Positions 52,494-63,256 are shown, counted from the first letter of the stretch. The stretch is 64,000 nt of DNA from Campylobacter sp. RM12651 (GCF_022369475.1 NZ_CP059600.1:558001-622000); one strand, 5' to 3'. The notes: generated by a model not told the origin, from the sequence alone. Translations and numbers: made by a program.

Positions 52494-53200
52494 TTATAAT
52501 TCCTGCTAGACTTAAATCAAGTCGTTTTAGTGAAAAGATTTTAGTGCCAATCAAAGGCATTCCTATGTGTATTTACACAGCTTTAAATGCTAGTAAGGCT
52601 GATAGGGTTGTGATTGCTACTGATAGTTCTAAGGTATTAGAATTGGCAAAAGAATATAATTTAACAGCTATTTTAACAAAGCAAACTCACGAAAGTGGGA
52701 CTGAAAGATTAGCTGAATGCGTTGATATTTTAGGTCTTAATGATGATGAATTAATTATAAATCTTCAAGCAGATGAGCCTTTATTTGAGCTTAGTAATTT
52801 AATTAAGTTTAAAGAATTTTGCAATGAATTTAAGAATGAATTTTTTATGGCGAGTTGCTATACTATAAAAGATACTCCAAGTGATGAAAATATGGTAAAA
52901 GTAGTCCTTGATACTAAGCAAAATGCTATATATTTTTCAAGAGCACCAATTCCTTATGATAGAGATAAAAAGGGTGTAAAATACAATCATCATTTAGGCA
53001 TATATGCTTATACAGCTAAGTCTTTAAAAGAATTTATAACTCTTAAATCAAGTTTAGAACATATTGAAAAATTAGAGCAATTAAGAGCTATTGAAAATGG
53101 CAAAATCATTAAAATGTGCGAGATTAATACAAAGTCTTTTGGTATTGATACAAAGGCTGATTACGAAAGATTATTGCAGGTTTTAGAAAATGACAAATGA
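52478..53200 (+). CDS. kdsB: CMP-KDO synthetase (3-deoxy-manno-octulosonate cytidylyltransferase)
   Basis: A 240-residue KdsB that activates KDO for the LOS inner core. The nucleotide-binding start IIIPARLKSSRFSEKIL, then NLQADEPL and HLGIYAYT are diagnostic. It overlaps thrC by 16 nt and rmuC by 11 nt. Confidence 0.95.
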   Translation: MDKTMIIIPARLKSSRFSEKILVPIKGIPMCIYTALNASKADRVVIATDSSKVLELAKEYNLTAILTKQTHESGTERLAECVDILGLNDDELIINLQADEPLFELSNLIKFKEFCNEFKNEFFMASCYTIKDTPSDENMVKVVLDTKQNAIYFSRAPIPYDRDKKGVKYNHHLGIYAYTAKSLKEFITLKSSLEHIEKLEQLRAIENGKIIKMCEINTKSFGIDTKADYERLLQVLENDK

Positions 53201-54749
53201 GCTAATTTTAGCCATTATTAGTATTGTATTTTTTATAGTTTGCATTATTTTTTATATTCGTTATATAAATATTTTTAAGAGTGAAAGCTCGCTTAAAAAC
53301 GAGTTTTTATCTCTTGCTAAAGATAAAGAATATTTGAGTGTTTTGAGTGAGAATTTAAAACAAGAATTAAATAATTATAAAAATAATTTAGTGCAAATTG
53401 AAAATGAAAGAAATAATTTAAATATTCAAAACTCGGCTTTAAGCGAAAAAATAAGTAATCTTGAAAATGATTATAAAGAATTAAAAAATGAGAATAATTT
53501 TATAAATGCTGAAATAGCAAACAAACGTAATCAAAATGAAATTTTAAATACAGAACTTTCAAGGCTAAATGAAGAGCTTAAAAATACTAAAGAGCAATTT
53601 GAAAAAGAGTGCGAAAACTTAAAAAATACAAAAGATATTTTAGATAATTTATCTTCTAAATACCATTTAGAAAATGCTAAAAACGAAGCTTTAAACGAAA
53701 AAGTAAAATTGTATGAAAACAATTTAAAATCTTTAGAAGAAAAATATGAAAATACTTTAAAAACCTTAGAAAATAACCTAAAAGAGCAAAATGAAAAAAG
53801 CTCAAAATTAATTTATGAAGAAAACACAAAAGTATTATTAAATAATTCAAATGAGCTTTTAAATAAGATTTTTAGCCCTTTAAAAGAGCAAATTAGCGAA
53901 TATGAAAAAGCTTTATTAAAGCAAAATACAAGCATAGAAAATAATATAAAAACAATGTTTGAAACAAGTCAGAATTTGGGTAAAAAGGCTGATGAATTTG
54001 CTAATATTTTAAAAGGTGATAAAAAAGCTCGTGGGGATTTTGGAGAGATTATGCTTAAGCAGTGTTTATTATCTAGTGGGCTTATTGAAAACGAGCATTT
54101 TTTTATGCAAGAAAGCTTTAAAGATAGTGATAATAATACAAAAAGACCAGATGCGATTGTGTATTTTGAACCTAACAAATGCGTTATTATTGATTCTAAG
54201 TTCTCTTTACCAAGTAGTGATAATTTAGAAGTTTATAAAGATGAAATTGCAAATAATTTAAACGCTAGGATAAATGAACTTGCGAAAAAAGATTATGAAT
54301 TAGCAGTTGATTTTGCAAATGAATATGTGATTTTATTTGTGCCTTATCAAAATATTTTAGATTTAGCCTTAGAAAGTGATTCGCAGATTTTTAAAAAAGC
54401 CGAAGCTAAAAAGATATTTTTAGTAAGTCCTACTACGCTTTTTATGGGACTTAAAATGATTTATTTTGGCTGGAAAAACTATGAAGTAAATCAAAACGCT
54501 TTAAAAGTCTTTAATGAATTTGGTAAATTTTATGATAAATACGCTAGTTTTTATGAAGATTATGAAAAATTAAAAAAACAATGCGAAAATGGTTTTTTAA
54601 AAATTGATACTCATTTATATGGTAAAGGTAGTATTAGCTCTCGTTTAGAAAATCTAAAAGCCTTAGGTATTAAAAACAAAAAAGAATTAAGCGAATTAGC
54701 AAAAGATTTAAAAGATAGTGAAATTACTAGATTGATTGATGAAAAATAA
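53190..54749 (+). CDS. rmuC: RmuC-family protein (DNA recombination-linked)
   Basis: A 519-residue protein with an N-terminal membrane helix (LAIISIVFFIVCIIFYI), a long coiled coil (about residues 30-240) and a C-terminal RmuC domain with GDFGEIMLKQCL, KRPDAIVYFEPNKCVIIDSK and the catalytic-like aspartate and lysine of a restriction-fold nuclease. It limits inversions and rearrangements in E. coli. Same place, behind kdsB, as in C. jejuni. Confidence 0.93.
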   Translation: MTNELILAIISIVFFIVCIIFYIRYINIFKSESSLKNEFLSLAKDKEYLSVLSENLKQELNNYKNNLVQIENERNNLNIQNSALSEKISNLENDYKELKNENNFINAEIANKRNQNEILNTELSRLNEELKNTKEQFEKECENLKNTKDILDNLSSKYHLENAKNEALNEKVKLYENNLKSLEEKYENTLKTLENNLKEQNEKSSKLIYEENTKVLLNNSNELLNKIFSPLKEQISEYEKALLKQNTSIENNIKTMFETSQNLGKKADEFANILKGDKKARGDFGEIMLKQCLLSSGLIENEHFFMQESFKDSDNNTKRPDAIVYFEPNKCVIIDSKFSLPSSDNLEVYKDEIANNLNARINELAKKDYELAVDFANEYVILFVPYQNILDLALESDSQIFKKAEAKKIFLVSPTTLFMGLKMIYFGWKNYEVNQNALKVFNEFGKFYDKYASFYEDYEKLKKQCENGFLKIDTHLYGKGSISSRLENLKALGIKNKKELSELAKDLKDSEITRLIDEK

Positions 54750-54767
54750 TTAAAGTATTAATTATTT
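54744..54767 (+). terminator. Terminator after rmuC
   Basis: AAATAATTA (54744-54752) pairs with TAATTATTT (54759-54767), overlapping the stop codon and followed by TT. Confidence 0.55.
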
Positions 54768-54903
54768 TTAAAAGTTTTATAGATTAAATAATAAATTATA
54801 AATTCTTTTAAAAGTTCTATTTTAAGGGGATTTTTTTAAAATTTTTGAATTGTTTTTTTAAAAAAATTTGTTATTATTTATAAGCATACATTTAGGAGAG
54901 AAA

Positions 54904-55062
54904 ATGATTTTTTTAATACCATTAATTATATTTATAGGAATACTTTTTGGGATTGATTACATATATTTTCAAGATGATGATAATAATGTAAAACAAGAAA
55001 AAGTTATAAAAAAACAAGAAGTAAGCAATGTAGATGAATATATCAAAAAGTATACAAAATGA
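54904..55062 (+). CDS. Small single-helix membrane protein (52 aa)
   Basis: The ATG at 54904 is chosen because AGGAGAG precedes it; an upstream in-frame start lacks a site. One membrane helix (FLIPLIIFIGILFGIDYIYF) is followed by a charged tail (DDDNNVKQEKVIKKQEVSN). Its stop overlaps the azlC ATG (ATGA), so it is translated with azlCD. Unknown function; perhaps a small accessory subunit. Confidence 0.65.
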   Translation: MIFLIPLIIFIGILFGIDYIYFQDDDNNVKQEKVIKKQEVSNVDEYIKKYTK

Positions 55063-55715
55063 TAAAACAAGCTTTAATTGATACTTTTGCCGTTGCTGTT
55101 GCTTATATAGTAATTGGTATTGCATTTGGTATTCTTGCTTATTCAAATTCTTTTAGTTTTTTTGAAGTTTTTGTGGCTGCTGTTTTTGTTTTTTCTGCGT
55201 CATTGCAATTTTTATTATTATCTTTACTTAGCTCGGGTGCTAGTTTAGTAGAGATTTTAATAGCTTCAAGTTTGCTAAATCTTAGACATTTTTTCTATGT
55301 TTTAGGAGCTTTAAAATATTTTAGAGATTTAGGCTTTATAAAATACTATGCGATTTTTACTTTAACTGATGAGAGTTTTGCCTTACTTAGTGCAAAAGAT
55401 TATGATAAAAAAACTGCCGTATTAATTCTAACTTTTAATCATTTTTATTGGATTTTTGGTTGTATTGTAGGGTATTTTATAGCAAGTTTTGCTAAGGCTG
55501 ATTATAGTGCTTTAGGATTTTCTTTAAATGCTTTATTTATAGTTTTAGCTTACGAACTTTACATAAAACATAAAGAAAATAAAGTATTTTTCATAGCCTT
55601 AACTCTTGGGCTTATAGGTTTATTTTTCATAGATAAACAATATATGATGTTAAGTTGTATTTTTTCAGGAATTTTTATATTGATTTTAGGAAAGAAATTA
55701 TGTCTTATACGATGA
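55059..55715 (+). CDS. azlC: Branched-chain amino-acid exporter, large subunit AzlC
   Basis: A 218-residue, roughly six-helix protein of the AzlC/YgaZ family, which pairs with AzlD/YgaH to export branched-chain amino acids. SASLQFLLLSLLSSGASLVE and LLNLRHFFYVLGALKYF match the family blocks. It overlaps azlD by 16 nt. Confidence 0.9.
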   Translation: MIKQALIDTFAVAVAYIVIGIAFGILAYSNSFSFFEVFVAAVFVFSASLQFLLLSLLSSGASLVEILIASSLLNLRHFFYVLGALKYFRDLGFIKYYAIFTLTDESFALLSAKDYDKKTAVLILTFNHFYWIFGCIVGYFIASFAKADYSALGFSLNALFIVLAYELYIKHKENKVFFIALTLGLIGLFFIDKQYMMLSCIFSGIFILILGKKLCLIR

Positions 55716-56017
55716 GTGCTTTATTAATTGCTGGTTTTAGTGCTGTTGTTTTAAAGGCTTTAGCTTATATATTTTTTGGGACAAAAAAACCAAATGAGCT
55801 TTTAATGTATCTTGAAAAACATATGCCACTTTTGATTATGGTTATCTTAGTTTGCTTTTTATATAAAGGATTAGATTATGAAAACCCACCTTATGCAAGT
55901 GATTATTTGGTGGCTGGGCTTGTTGCCTTAATCTCTCATATAATGTTTAAAAAAGGTTTTATTAGCATTATTTTAGCAACTTGTGTTTTTTATGTTTTAC
56001 ACGAAATTATTTTTTAG
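55700..56017 (+). CDS. azlD: Branched-chain amino-acid exporter, small subunit AzlD
   Basis: ATG at 55700 (behind GGAAAGAAA) is preferred to a longer frame beginning inside azlC. A 105-residue, three- to four-helix protein with the AzlD pattern KHMPLLIMVILVCFLY and SDYLVAGLVALISHIMFK. Partner of AzlC. Confidence 0.88.
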   Translation: MSYTMSALLIAGFSAVVLKALAYIFFGTKKPNELLMYLEKHMPLLIMVILVCFLYKGLDYENPPYASDYLVAGLVALISHIMFKKGFISIILATCVFYVLHEIIF

Positions 56018-56026
56018 GAATTTAAA

Positions 56027-58783
56027 TTGAGATATAGTGTTTTATTACTTAGTTTATTGTTTTTGAGTGCTTGTGGTGGTGGCGGTGGTGCTGCTAGTGT
56101 AGAGCCAAATAGTTCAAATAATCAAAGCACAATTAATAAAGATTATACAAATTATTTGCCTACTGCTAATTTTAATTTAGAAGATAGTTTATATAATAGT
56201 AGTTATTTAAAATTCACACCGCAAAATTCTTCATCAAGCTATGTTACAAATATAGGCTTTAGCTCTAATTGGAATCAAGGTTTTTTAGGAACAGGAATAA
56301 TCTTAGCTATCCTAGATACAGGGACAAGTGATTTAAGCAAATTAGCTTTTAATAATCATTATGAATATAAGGAAGTAGATAGAGCGCATTGGAAATCACT
56401 AGATTATAGATTAAAAAATACTAATTTTACTGCTAACACTTACAAAAGTTCTGTTTTGATTAATGAAAAAACAAAAGCAAAAGCAACTCATGGAATGCTA
56501 GTAATGAATACAGCAAGTTATTTAGCAAAGGATATAAGGTTTGCTAATGTGCCTTTGCCTTTACTTGATTCAGATGGAAATAAGTTAAGTTCAGGAGATG
56601 ATGTAAATCTTGCTGCTACAATTGATTATTTATCAAATAGCGGGGTAAGATTTTTTAACCGCTCATTTGCAAGAACAAAAACAATAGATACTAGTGAAGA
56701 TAATATCGGGGTATTTTATCCAGCGATTATGCAAAATAATGCTCTTGTAGTTAGTTCAGCGGGAAATGAGGAAACAACAGGAGATTTTTCAGCTCATGCT
56801 TTACCTATTAATAGCCCACTTAGAAAAGGTTGGATAATTGCACTTGGTTATTATGATAAAAAACCAAAAGAAGATTACAAAAATATTTATTATATTATGG
56901 ATAATGGGGTTAAAAAATATGTATATTCTGCGGGAAATACTTGCAAAAAATATGGTTGGGATGATTGTATAGCAGCTCCTTTTTTAATAAATAATAATGC
57001 AGGAACTAGCTTTAGTGCCCCAGCTATTTTAACTCTTGGTGCTTTAATTTATGAAAAATATCCTTGGATGAGTAATGATAATATTAAAGAGAGTATTTTT
57101 ACAACGGCTTATAAGGTTTATGGAGCAAGCGAAAGCGAAGTTAAAGCTCATTTTGGAGAAGGCATTATAAATCCAGCAAAAGCAATGAATGGAGTTGCAA
57201 GTTTAAGGCATGATTTTAATGCTAATGTGGATATAGATAATTTATATTTATTCTCAAATGATATTAGTGGTAATGCAGGGCTTATTAAAGATGGGATTGG
57301 AACTCTTGCTTTAAGTGGAAAAAATACTTTTACAGGAGATATAAGTATCAAAAAAGGTGTTTTGTGGCTTAGTAATTCAAATAAAGCTAGTATCACTAAT
57401 AATTCTATATTAAGAATGAGTAATGCTAGTGCTGCAAATTTAACTAATAATGGAATTTTAGTTAATGAAGGAATGGAAGTTAATAATCTAAAATTAGCTA
57501 ATACAAGCGTAGTTTATACAAATATAGGTGAAAAATTTAATGTAATTAATAAAGCTACTCTTAATGGGGATTTAAATGTAGTTGGGGTTAAATACGGCTA
57601 TACTTTAAATAAAGAAAGAGAAAATATCTTAACAGCAGGAAGTATTGAAGGTGAGTTTAAAAATATAAAACCAAATTCTACATTTTTGAAATTAAGCGAA
57701 CCAATATATGATGAAAATAATTTAAGTATTAAGGTAGATAAAATTGATGATTTAAATACTTTACCTGAATTAAATGCTTATGCTAAGAAAAATTACACAA
57801 GTTTATTTTCAAAATTTGATAGATTGCTTTATGAAACAAAAAAGCCTGATTTACCATTGGATACGGCAAATTATAAAGAAGTGAATTTAAATGGTGGTTT
57901 AAGCGAAAATGAGTTTTTAAAATACAATATGATTGCAAATGCGATAATAAATACAACAAAAGATGAATTAGCATCTACTACGAAATTATTATTTGCAGAA
58001 GATATTTATACAAACTCAATTTTAAATATCGCAAGGATAAAATCACTAAATAAAATAAGTTTTGATAATTTCGGAGTAAGTTATAATTACAATAAAATTA
58101 GTGATTTAAAAGAAAGTTCAAGTGAATATAAAATAGCTAATAATTTTGATAATTTAGGTCTTGCTTTTGTTTATAATGACGCTAGGATTTATAATGATAA
58201 TTTTAAAAACAATTCAAGAACTTTAGGCTTTTTAGCAGGTTATAAAATAGATTTAGATGATTATTATTCTAAGAATTTGATTTCGTATTTTGATATTAAA
58301 AATAATGCAAATAGATTTGATTTAAGCTCAAAATTTAAAAATAAAGCCTTTTTAATCTCAAGTGAATTAGGATTAAATAATAATATTAGTCCTTATTTTA
58401 GGTTAAATTATTTGAAGTATTTTCAAGATAGTTTTAGTGAAAATAGCAATCTATTAGCTTTATCGTTTAATAAGTTTAATAAAGACTTTTATTATGCTAA
58501 TTTAGGAATTAATTCTAATTTTGCTTTTAAAAAGCTAAATCTTAAAACTTATGCTGATTTAGAATATAATTTCAATAAAGATTATTATTTTTTAGCTAAA
58601 TATGATTTTTCTGATGAATTAAAAATATCAAATGGCTTTTATAAACAATATTTATTTAATTTAGGTATTAATTTATCTTATCGTTTAAATAGTAAAATTA
58701 ATTTTAATTTTGATTATAATAATTCATTTGCTAAGAATTATTTTGCAAATAAATTTAATTTAGGATTTTTATATGAATTTTAA
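56027..58783 (+). CDS. Lipidated subtilisin-like autotransporter 1
   Basis: A 918-residue outer-membrane autotransporter starting at TTG. The lipobox LSAC gives Cys16, followed by a glycine-rich tether. The S8 protease domain (about 75-390) has Asp97 (LDTGT), His155 (THGM), Asn247 (SAGNE) and Ser328 (GTSFSAP). A PATR repeat follows (KDGIGTLALSGKNTFTG, near 420), then a linker and a C-terminal beta-barrel ending LGFLYEF. Lipid-anchored subtilisin autotransporters such as NalP release surface proteins. It overlaps its paralogue by 11 nt. It is 4-5 times shorter in passenger than large adhesins, so protease activity is the likely role. Confidence 0.88.
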   Translation: MRYSVLLLSLLFLSACGGGGGAASVEPNSSNNQSTINKDYTNYLPTANFNLEDSLYNSSYLKFTPQNSSSSYVTNIGFSSNWNQGFLGTGIILAILDTGTSDLSKLAFNNHYEYKEVDRAHWKSLDYRLKNTNFTANTYKSSVLINEKTKAKATHGMLVMNTASYLAKDIRFANVPLPLLDSDGNKLSSGDDVNLAATIDYLSNSGVRFFNRSFARTKTIDTSEDNIGVFYPAIMQNNALVVSSAGNEETTGDFSAHALPINSPLRKGWIIALGYYDKKPKEDYKNIYYIMDNGVKKYVYSAGNTCKKYGWDDCIAAPFLINNNAGTSFSAPAILTLGALIYEKYPWMSNDNIKESIFTTAYKVYGASESEVKAHFGEGIINPAKAMNGVASLRHDFNANVDIDNLYLFSNDISGNAGLIKDGIGTLALSGKNTFTGDISIKKGVLWLSNSNKASITNNSILRMSNASAANLTNNGILVNEGMEVNNLKLANTSVVYTNIGEKFNVINKATLNGDLNVVGVKYGYTLNKERENILTAGSIEGEFKNIKPNSTFLKLSEPIYDENNLSIKVDKIDDLNTLPELNAYAKKNYTSLFSKFDRLLYETKKPDLPLDTANYKEVNLNGGLSENEFLKYNMIANAIINTTKDELASTTKLLFAEDIYTNSILNIARIKSLNKISFDNFGVSYNYNKISDLKESSSEYKIANNFDNLGLAFVYNDARIYNDNFKNNSRTLGFLAGYKIDLDDYYSKNLISYFDIKNNANRFDLSSKFKNKAFLISSELGLNNNISPYFRLNYLKYFQDSFSENSNLLALSFNKFNKDFYYANLGINSNFAFKKLNLKTYADLEYNFNKDYYFLAKYDFSDELKISNGFYKQYLFNLGINLSYRLNSKINFNFDYNNSFAKNYFANKFNLGFLYEF

Positions 58784-61736
58784 ACTATCATTAATTGCTT
58801 CTATATTTTTATTAAGTGCTTGTGGTGGTGGAGGCGAAGCTAATACTCAAACTCCTAATATAAAATCTTCACAAAATACTTCTATTTCAAGACCACATAA
58901 ACCTACAGCTAAAGTATCAACTAATGAGAATTTTCAAAACATAGTTGAAAATGCCAAAATAACTTCGGATTATTCTAATTTGCCTGTAATTAATATACCT
59001 AAAAAAACCAATATAGCCACTAAGTTAAACACTAAAACTGATACTGCTACTATTAGTGTTTTTGCCAAGCTTTATGATACAAATTTAGCTACTTTTCAAA
59101 GTGCAAATAATCCATCAGGCTATTCAAACAAAGAAGTTGCAAGGTCAAATAATAATCAAACTAGCTATGGATTTAGCCCTAATTGGAATCAAGGCTTTTT
59201 AGGAAAAGGAATAATTATTGGGGTAAATGATTCGGGGACTGATGATTTAAAAAATGTCTTAGTAAATAAGTATTTTGATTATAAAAAGACAAATCACACT
59301 AAATGGAATTCATTGGCAAATAGGATAGATGATGATAATTTTATAAGTAAAAACTATTCAAATTCTTTTTTAAAAGATAGCAATAATAGTCCTATTTTAC
59401 ACGGCAAAAATGTAATGAATACTGCAAATACAATTGCAAGTGAGATTAAATTTGCAAATATAGTAAATCCTATTAGTAAAAGTGAAATTGGCGATGATAT
59501 TAATTTAGCCGCTACAATTGATGCTTTATCAAATAGTGGAGTTAGGTTTTTTAATCAATCTTATGAATATAGTAATTTAGATTATTCAAGTCCAAATACA
59601 GGCATATTTTATACAGCAATTATGAAAAATAATGCTTTAGTTTTTAATGCAGCAGGTAATATTACTGATAATATTAATAAGCCTTTTACAACCCACGCAA
59701 TCCCACTTGATAGTCCTTTAAGAAAAGGTTGGGTAATTGTTTTAGGATATAAAACAGATACTGCAAGAGCAGATGAATATGGTAAGCATTTTTACATACA
59801 AGATAATGATGGGGCAATTAAAGAAGTTTTTCATCACGGAAATACTTGCAAGAAAAATGGTTGGGATGATTGTATTTCAGCTCCTTTTGAGATAAATGGA
59901 GTTGAAGGCACAAGTTATAGCACCCCAATAACTGCTAGTGTGGCGGCTTTAATTTATGAAAAATACCCTTGGATGAGTAATGATAATATTAAAGAGAGTT
60001 TATTTACAACCGCATTTAAGGTTACAAGCACTACAAATAATGCTGATGATATTAAGGCTCGTTTTGGGGTAGGGGTTTTAAATCCTACTCGTGCTATGAA
60101 TGGGGTTGCTGAGTTTAGAAAAGACTTTTATGCCAATGTGGATTTAGATAATTTATATGTATTTTCAAATAATATTAAAGGTGATTTTGGTCTTATTAAA
60201 GATGGAATTGGGACTTTAGTATTAAGTGGGGATAATACTTTTAAAGGTAATAGCGAGATTAAAAACGGCACATTGTGGCTAACTGGCAAGAAAAATCAAG
60301 CGCATTTTACAAATACAAATGGTGTTTTAAGAGTAAGCAATACAACTGCAAGTGGTATTACAAATAATAGTGTTTTAATAAACGAAGGTTTAACTTTAGG
60401 TAGCCTTGAATTAGGTGCAAATAGCAAGATTTATTCTAATTTAGGCGAGAGTTTTAGAGTTTTAGGTAATGCTAAATTAGACGGGGAATTTAATTTAGTA
60501 GGTGTTAAATCAGGTGCAAATATAACTCAAGGTCAAAATGTAGATATTCTAACGGCAAGAAGCATTGAAAATAGATTTAAATCGGTGCAATCATTAGTAA
60601 CTTTTTTAGAAATTAATGAGCCAACTTATACTAATGATAAAGTAAGCGTTATGGTTAAAAGAATTGATTTGAATAAAATTAATAATTTAAATGATTTTGC
60701 AAGCAAAAATTATCAATTATTGTTTAATCAACTTGATAATTATTTAGAATACGAAGTTGGCAAAAGAGATAAAACAAGCGATGATTTAGCTTATAATAAT
60801 ATTAATTTAGATGGGCATTTAAGCGAAGCTGAATACAATTTAAGAAGAGCTGATTTGTTTTATGCTAGTATTTTAAATACTACTCAAGACGAATTAGTAA
60901 AAAATACAAATAAGCTTTTTGCTAATGATTTATACGATAATAGTTTAATGAATATTGCAAAGGTTAAAAGTATTCAAGCAAATGATTTAAAAGATGATTT
61001 TAATATAGAACAAAGCTATAAATATAATAAAATTAATTCTTTAAAAGAAAGCTCAAATGAGACTTTAATTAGCAATGCTTTAATAAAAGATGATTTTAAA
61101 TTCGCTTTAGGTTTTGTTTATAATAATTCAAATATTTATAATGATGATTTTAAAAACAATGCAAGAACTCTTGGCTTAATTGCTAATGCGAATTTTAATT
61201 TAGATGATTTTTATATCAATAATAAATTAAGTTATATTAATACTTTAAATAAGACAGAAAGATTTGGCAATTATGCGAAATTTTATGATAATTCTTTAGC
61301 ATATACTTTAAAATTTGCTTATAAATTGAATGATTTTTATCCTTTTGTCGCTTTAAATGGTATTTTTTATAAACAAAATTCTTTTAATGAATTAGGCAAT
61401 GATTTTAGCGTAAGTGTTAATAGCTTTAAAAAGTTTTTTACTTATTCAAATATAGGACTTGAGTATAAGAAAAATTTAAATTATTTAAACTTGTTAGCTA
61501 GTGTTGATTTAGAATATAATTTTTACAAACATTATTTATTAAAGGCAAAAAATATAAGCTATCAAAATAGCATTGATATTAGTAATGGTTTTTCAAAAAA
61601 ACTATTAACTAATATTAATTTAGGTTTAGGTTATTCTTTTAACGATAGGCTTAATCTTGGGATAAATTATAAGTTAAATTATGCTAAAGATTATTTTGCT
61701 AATAAATTTATGTTGGGTATTAATTATAATTTTTAA
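58773..61736 (+). CDS. Lipidated subtilisin-like autotransporter 2 (tandem paralogue)
   Basis: A 987-residue paralogue of the preceding gene. It has the lipobox LSAC (Cys17), an additional low-complexity Thr/Asn/Lys-rich stretch (to about residue 130), Asp153 in NDSGT, His210 in ILHGK, Asn296 in AAGN and Ser381 in GTSYSTP. PATR-like KDGIGTLVLSGDNTFKG and a beta-barrel ending LGINYNF follow. A Cys pair in GNTCKKNGWDDC is shared by both proteins. The complete catalytic set suggests both are active. Confidence 0.88.
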   Translation: MNFKLSLIASIFLLSACGGGGEANTQTPNIKSSQNTSISRPHKPTAKVSTNENFQNIVENAKITSDYSNLPVINIPKKTNIATKLNTKTDTATISVFAKLYDTNLATFQSANNPSGYSNKEVARSNNNQTSYGFSPNWNQGFLGKGIIIGVNDSGTDDLKNVLVNKYFDYKKTNHTKWNSLANRIDDDNFISKNYSNSFLKDSNNSPILHGKNVMNTANTIASEIKFANIVNPISKSEIGDDINLAATIDALSNSGVRFFNQSYEYSNLDYSSPNTGIFYTAIMKNNALVFNAAGNITDNINKPFTTHAIPLDSPLRKGWVIVLGYKTDTARADEYGKHFYIQDNDGAIKEVFHHGNTCKKNGWDDCISAPFEINGVEGTSYSTPITASVAALIYEKYPWMSNDNIKESLFTTAFKVTSTTNNADDIKARFGVGVLNPTRAMNGVAEFRKDFYANVDLDNLYVFSNNIKGDFGLIKDGIGTLVLSGDNTFKGNSEIKNGTLWLTGKKNQAHFTNTNGVLRVSNTTASGITNNSVLINEGLTLGSLELGANSKIYSNLGESFRVLGNAKLDGEFNLVGVKSGANITQGQNVDILTARSIENRFKSVQSLVTFLEINEPTYTNDKVSVMVKRIDLNKINNLNDFASKNYQLLFNQLDNYLEYEVGKRDKTSDDLAYNNINLDGHLSEAEYNLRRADLFYASILNTTQDELVKNTNKLFANDLYDNSLMNIAKVKSIQANDLKDDFNIEQSYKYNKINSLKESSNETLISNALIKDDFKFALGFVYNNSNIYNDDFKNNARTLGLIANANFNLDDFYINNKLSYINTLNKTERFGNYAKFYDNSLAYTLKFAYKLNDFYPFVALNGIFYKQNSFNELGNDFSVSVNSFKKFFTYSNIGLEYKKNLNYLNLLASVDLEYNFYKHYLLKAKNISYQNSIDISNGFSKKLLTNINLGLGYSFNDRLNLGINYKLNYAKDYFANKFMLGINYNF

Positions 61737-61745
61737 GGAGCTTTA

Positions 61746-62222
61746 ATGAGAGTTTTTAAATTTGGCGATAATATAGATACAGATTTAATCATAGCCGCAA
61801 GATATTTAAATACAAGTGATGAAAAAGTATTGGCTAGTTATGTTATGGAAGATGCTAGACCTGGATTTTTTAAAGAAATTAAAGAAAATGATTGCATAGT
61901 TGCAGGAGAGAATTTTGGCTGTGGTTCTAGTCGTGAGCACGCACCAATTGCTATTAAAGCTGCAAATATTAAATGTGTAATCGCAAAAACTTATGCGAGA
62001 ATTTTTTATAGAAACGCATACAATACTGGACTTTTAATATTAGAGTGCAACGATACTGATAAAATTGCAGAAAATGATGAATTAGATATAGATATTACAA
62101 ATGGAATTATTAAAAATATCACAAAAAACGAAAGCTATAAAATAAATCCAATCCCTGTATTTATGCAAGAATTATTAAATGCAGGTGGTTTGATTGAATA
62201 CGCTAGTAAGGTTGCAAAATGA
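61746..62222 (+). CDS. leuD: 3-isopropylmalate dehydratase, small subunit
   Basis: A 158-residue LeuD of the leucine pathway with the swivel-domain signature [14 protein letters not shown] and [14 protein letters not shown]. The large subunit LeuC is not in this window, and it is directly followed by leuB with a 4-nt overlap. AAGGAG precedes the ATG. Confidence 0.94.
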   Translation: MRVFKFGDNIDTDLIIAARYLNTSDEKVLASYVMEDARPGFFKEIKENDCIVAGENFGCGSSREHAPIAIKAANIKCVIAKTYARIFYRNAYNTGLLILECNDTDKIAENDELDIDITNGIIKNITKNESYKINPIPVFMQELLNAGGLIEYASKVAK

Positions 62223-63256
62223 ATAAAATTTGTGTAATTAAAGGCGATGGAATAGGCCCTGAAATAATCAATGAAGCTATAAGAGTTTTAAAAGTAGTTC
62301 GCCCTGATTTAGAATATACTGAATGCTTAATGGGTGGAGCTGCGATTGATGAGGTTGGAGTTCCTTTACCACAAGAAACTATTGATGTAGCATTAAATTC
62401 TAATGCAGTTTTATTTGGTGCAATTGGTGGAGAAAAATGGGATAAGCTAGAACGCCATTTAAGACCTGAGAGTGGATTATTAGCACTTAGAAAAGCTTTA
62501 GGAGTATTTGCAAATCTTCGTCCTGCTTTTGTATATGATGGACTTGAAGAGCTTAGCACTATTAAAGCTAGTGTTGTAAAAGGCGTTGATTTACTTGTAG
62601 TAAGAGAATTAACGGGTGGAATTTATTTTGGACAACCTAGAGAAAAACTAGCAGATAGAGCTTATAATACAATGGTTTATACTCGTGATGAGATAATTAG
62701 AATTGCAAAAATTGGTTTTGAAAGTGCAATGAAACGCCGCAAAAAATTATGTATGGTAGATAAGGCTAATGTGCTTGAAACTTCAGCTTTATGGAGAGAA
62801 GTTTGCGATGAGTTGGCTGTAAATTATCCTGAAGTTGAGTTAAGCTATATGTATGTAGATAATGCTGCTATGCAACTTATTAAAAATCCAAAGCAATTTG
62901 ATGTGATTTTAACAGAGAATTTATTTGGAGATATTTTAAGTGATGAAGCTAGTATGGTAGTTGGCTCAATCGGATTACTTGCAAGTGCTAGTATAGGTGG
63001 AAAAGTTGGACTTTATGAGCCAATTCACGGAAGTGCTCCTGATATTGCTGGTCAAGGCATAGCAAATCCAATTGCTACGATTTTGAGTGCTGCTATGATG
63101 TTAAGATTTGCATTAAACGATGAAGTATCAGCATCAAAAATAGAAAACGCAGTAAAAAGAGTAATAAGCGAAGGCTATGGATGTGCTGATTTAGCTAATG
63201 CAAAAATTAAATTAAATACCCAAGAAATGGGCGAATTAGTAGCGAAGTATTGCTAA
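62219..63256 (+). CDS. leuB: 3-isopropylmalate dehydrogenase
   Basis: A 345-residue NAD-dependent beta-decarboxylating dehydrogenase. It has the N-terminal [18 protein letters not shown], substrate region [23 protein letters not shown], and cofactor region [19 protein letters not shown]. It continues the leucine pathway from LeuCD and abuts two small unknown genes. Confidence 0.96.
   Translation: MNKICVIKGDGIGPEIINEAIRVLKVVRPDLEYTECLMGGAAIDEVGVPLPQETIDVALNSNAVLFGAIGGEKWDKLERHLRPESGLLALRKALGVFANLRPAFVYDGLEELSTIKASVVKGVDLLVVRELTGGIYFGQPREKLADRAYNTMVYTRDEIIRIAKIGFESAMKRRKKLCMVDKANVLETSALWREVCDELAVNYPEVELSYMYVDNAAMQLIKNPKQFDVILTENLFGDILSDEASMVVGSIGLLASASIGGKVGLYEPIHGSAPDIAGQGIANPIATILSAAMMLRFALNDEVSASKIENAVKRVISEGYGCADLANAKIKLNTQEMGELVAKYC

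Noticed and set aside
54904-55062. Small membrane protein as a toxin of a type I toxin-antitoxin pair
   Set aside because: It is translationally coupled to azlCD and no antisense promoter or repeat is visible; an accessory subunit is more likely.
56073-56096. Glycine codon run after the lipobox of the first autotransporter as a phase-variable repeat
   Set aside because: The codons are mixed GGT and GGC and slippage by one unit would only change a glycine tether in frame; no frame switch is expected.
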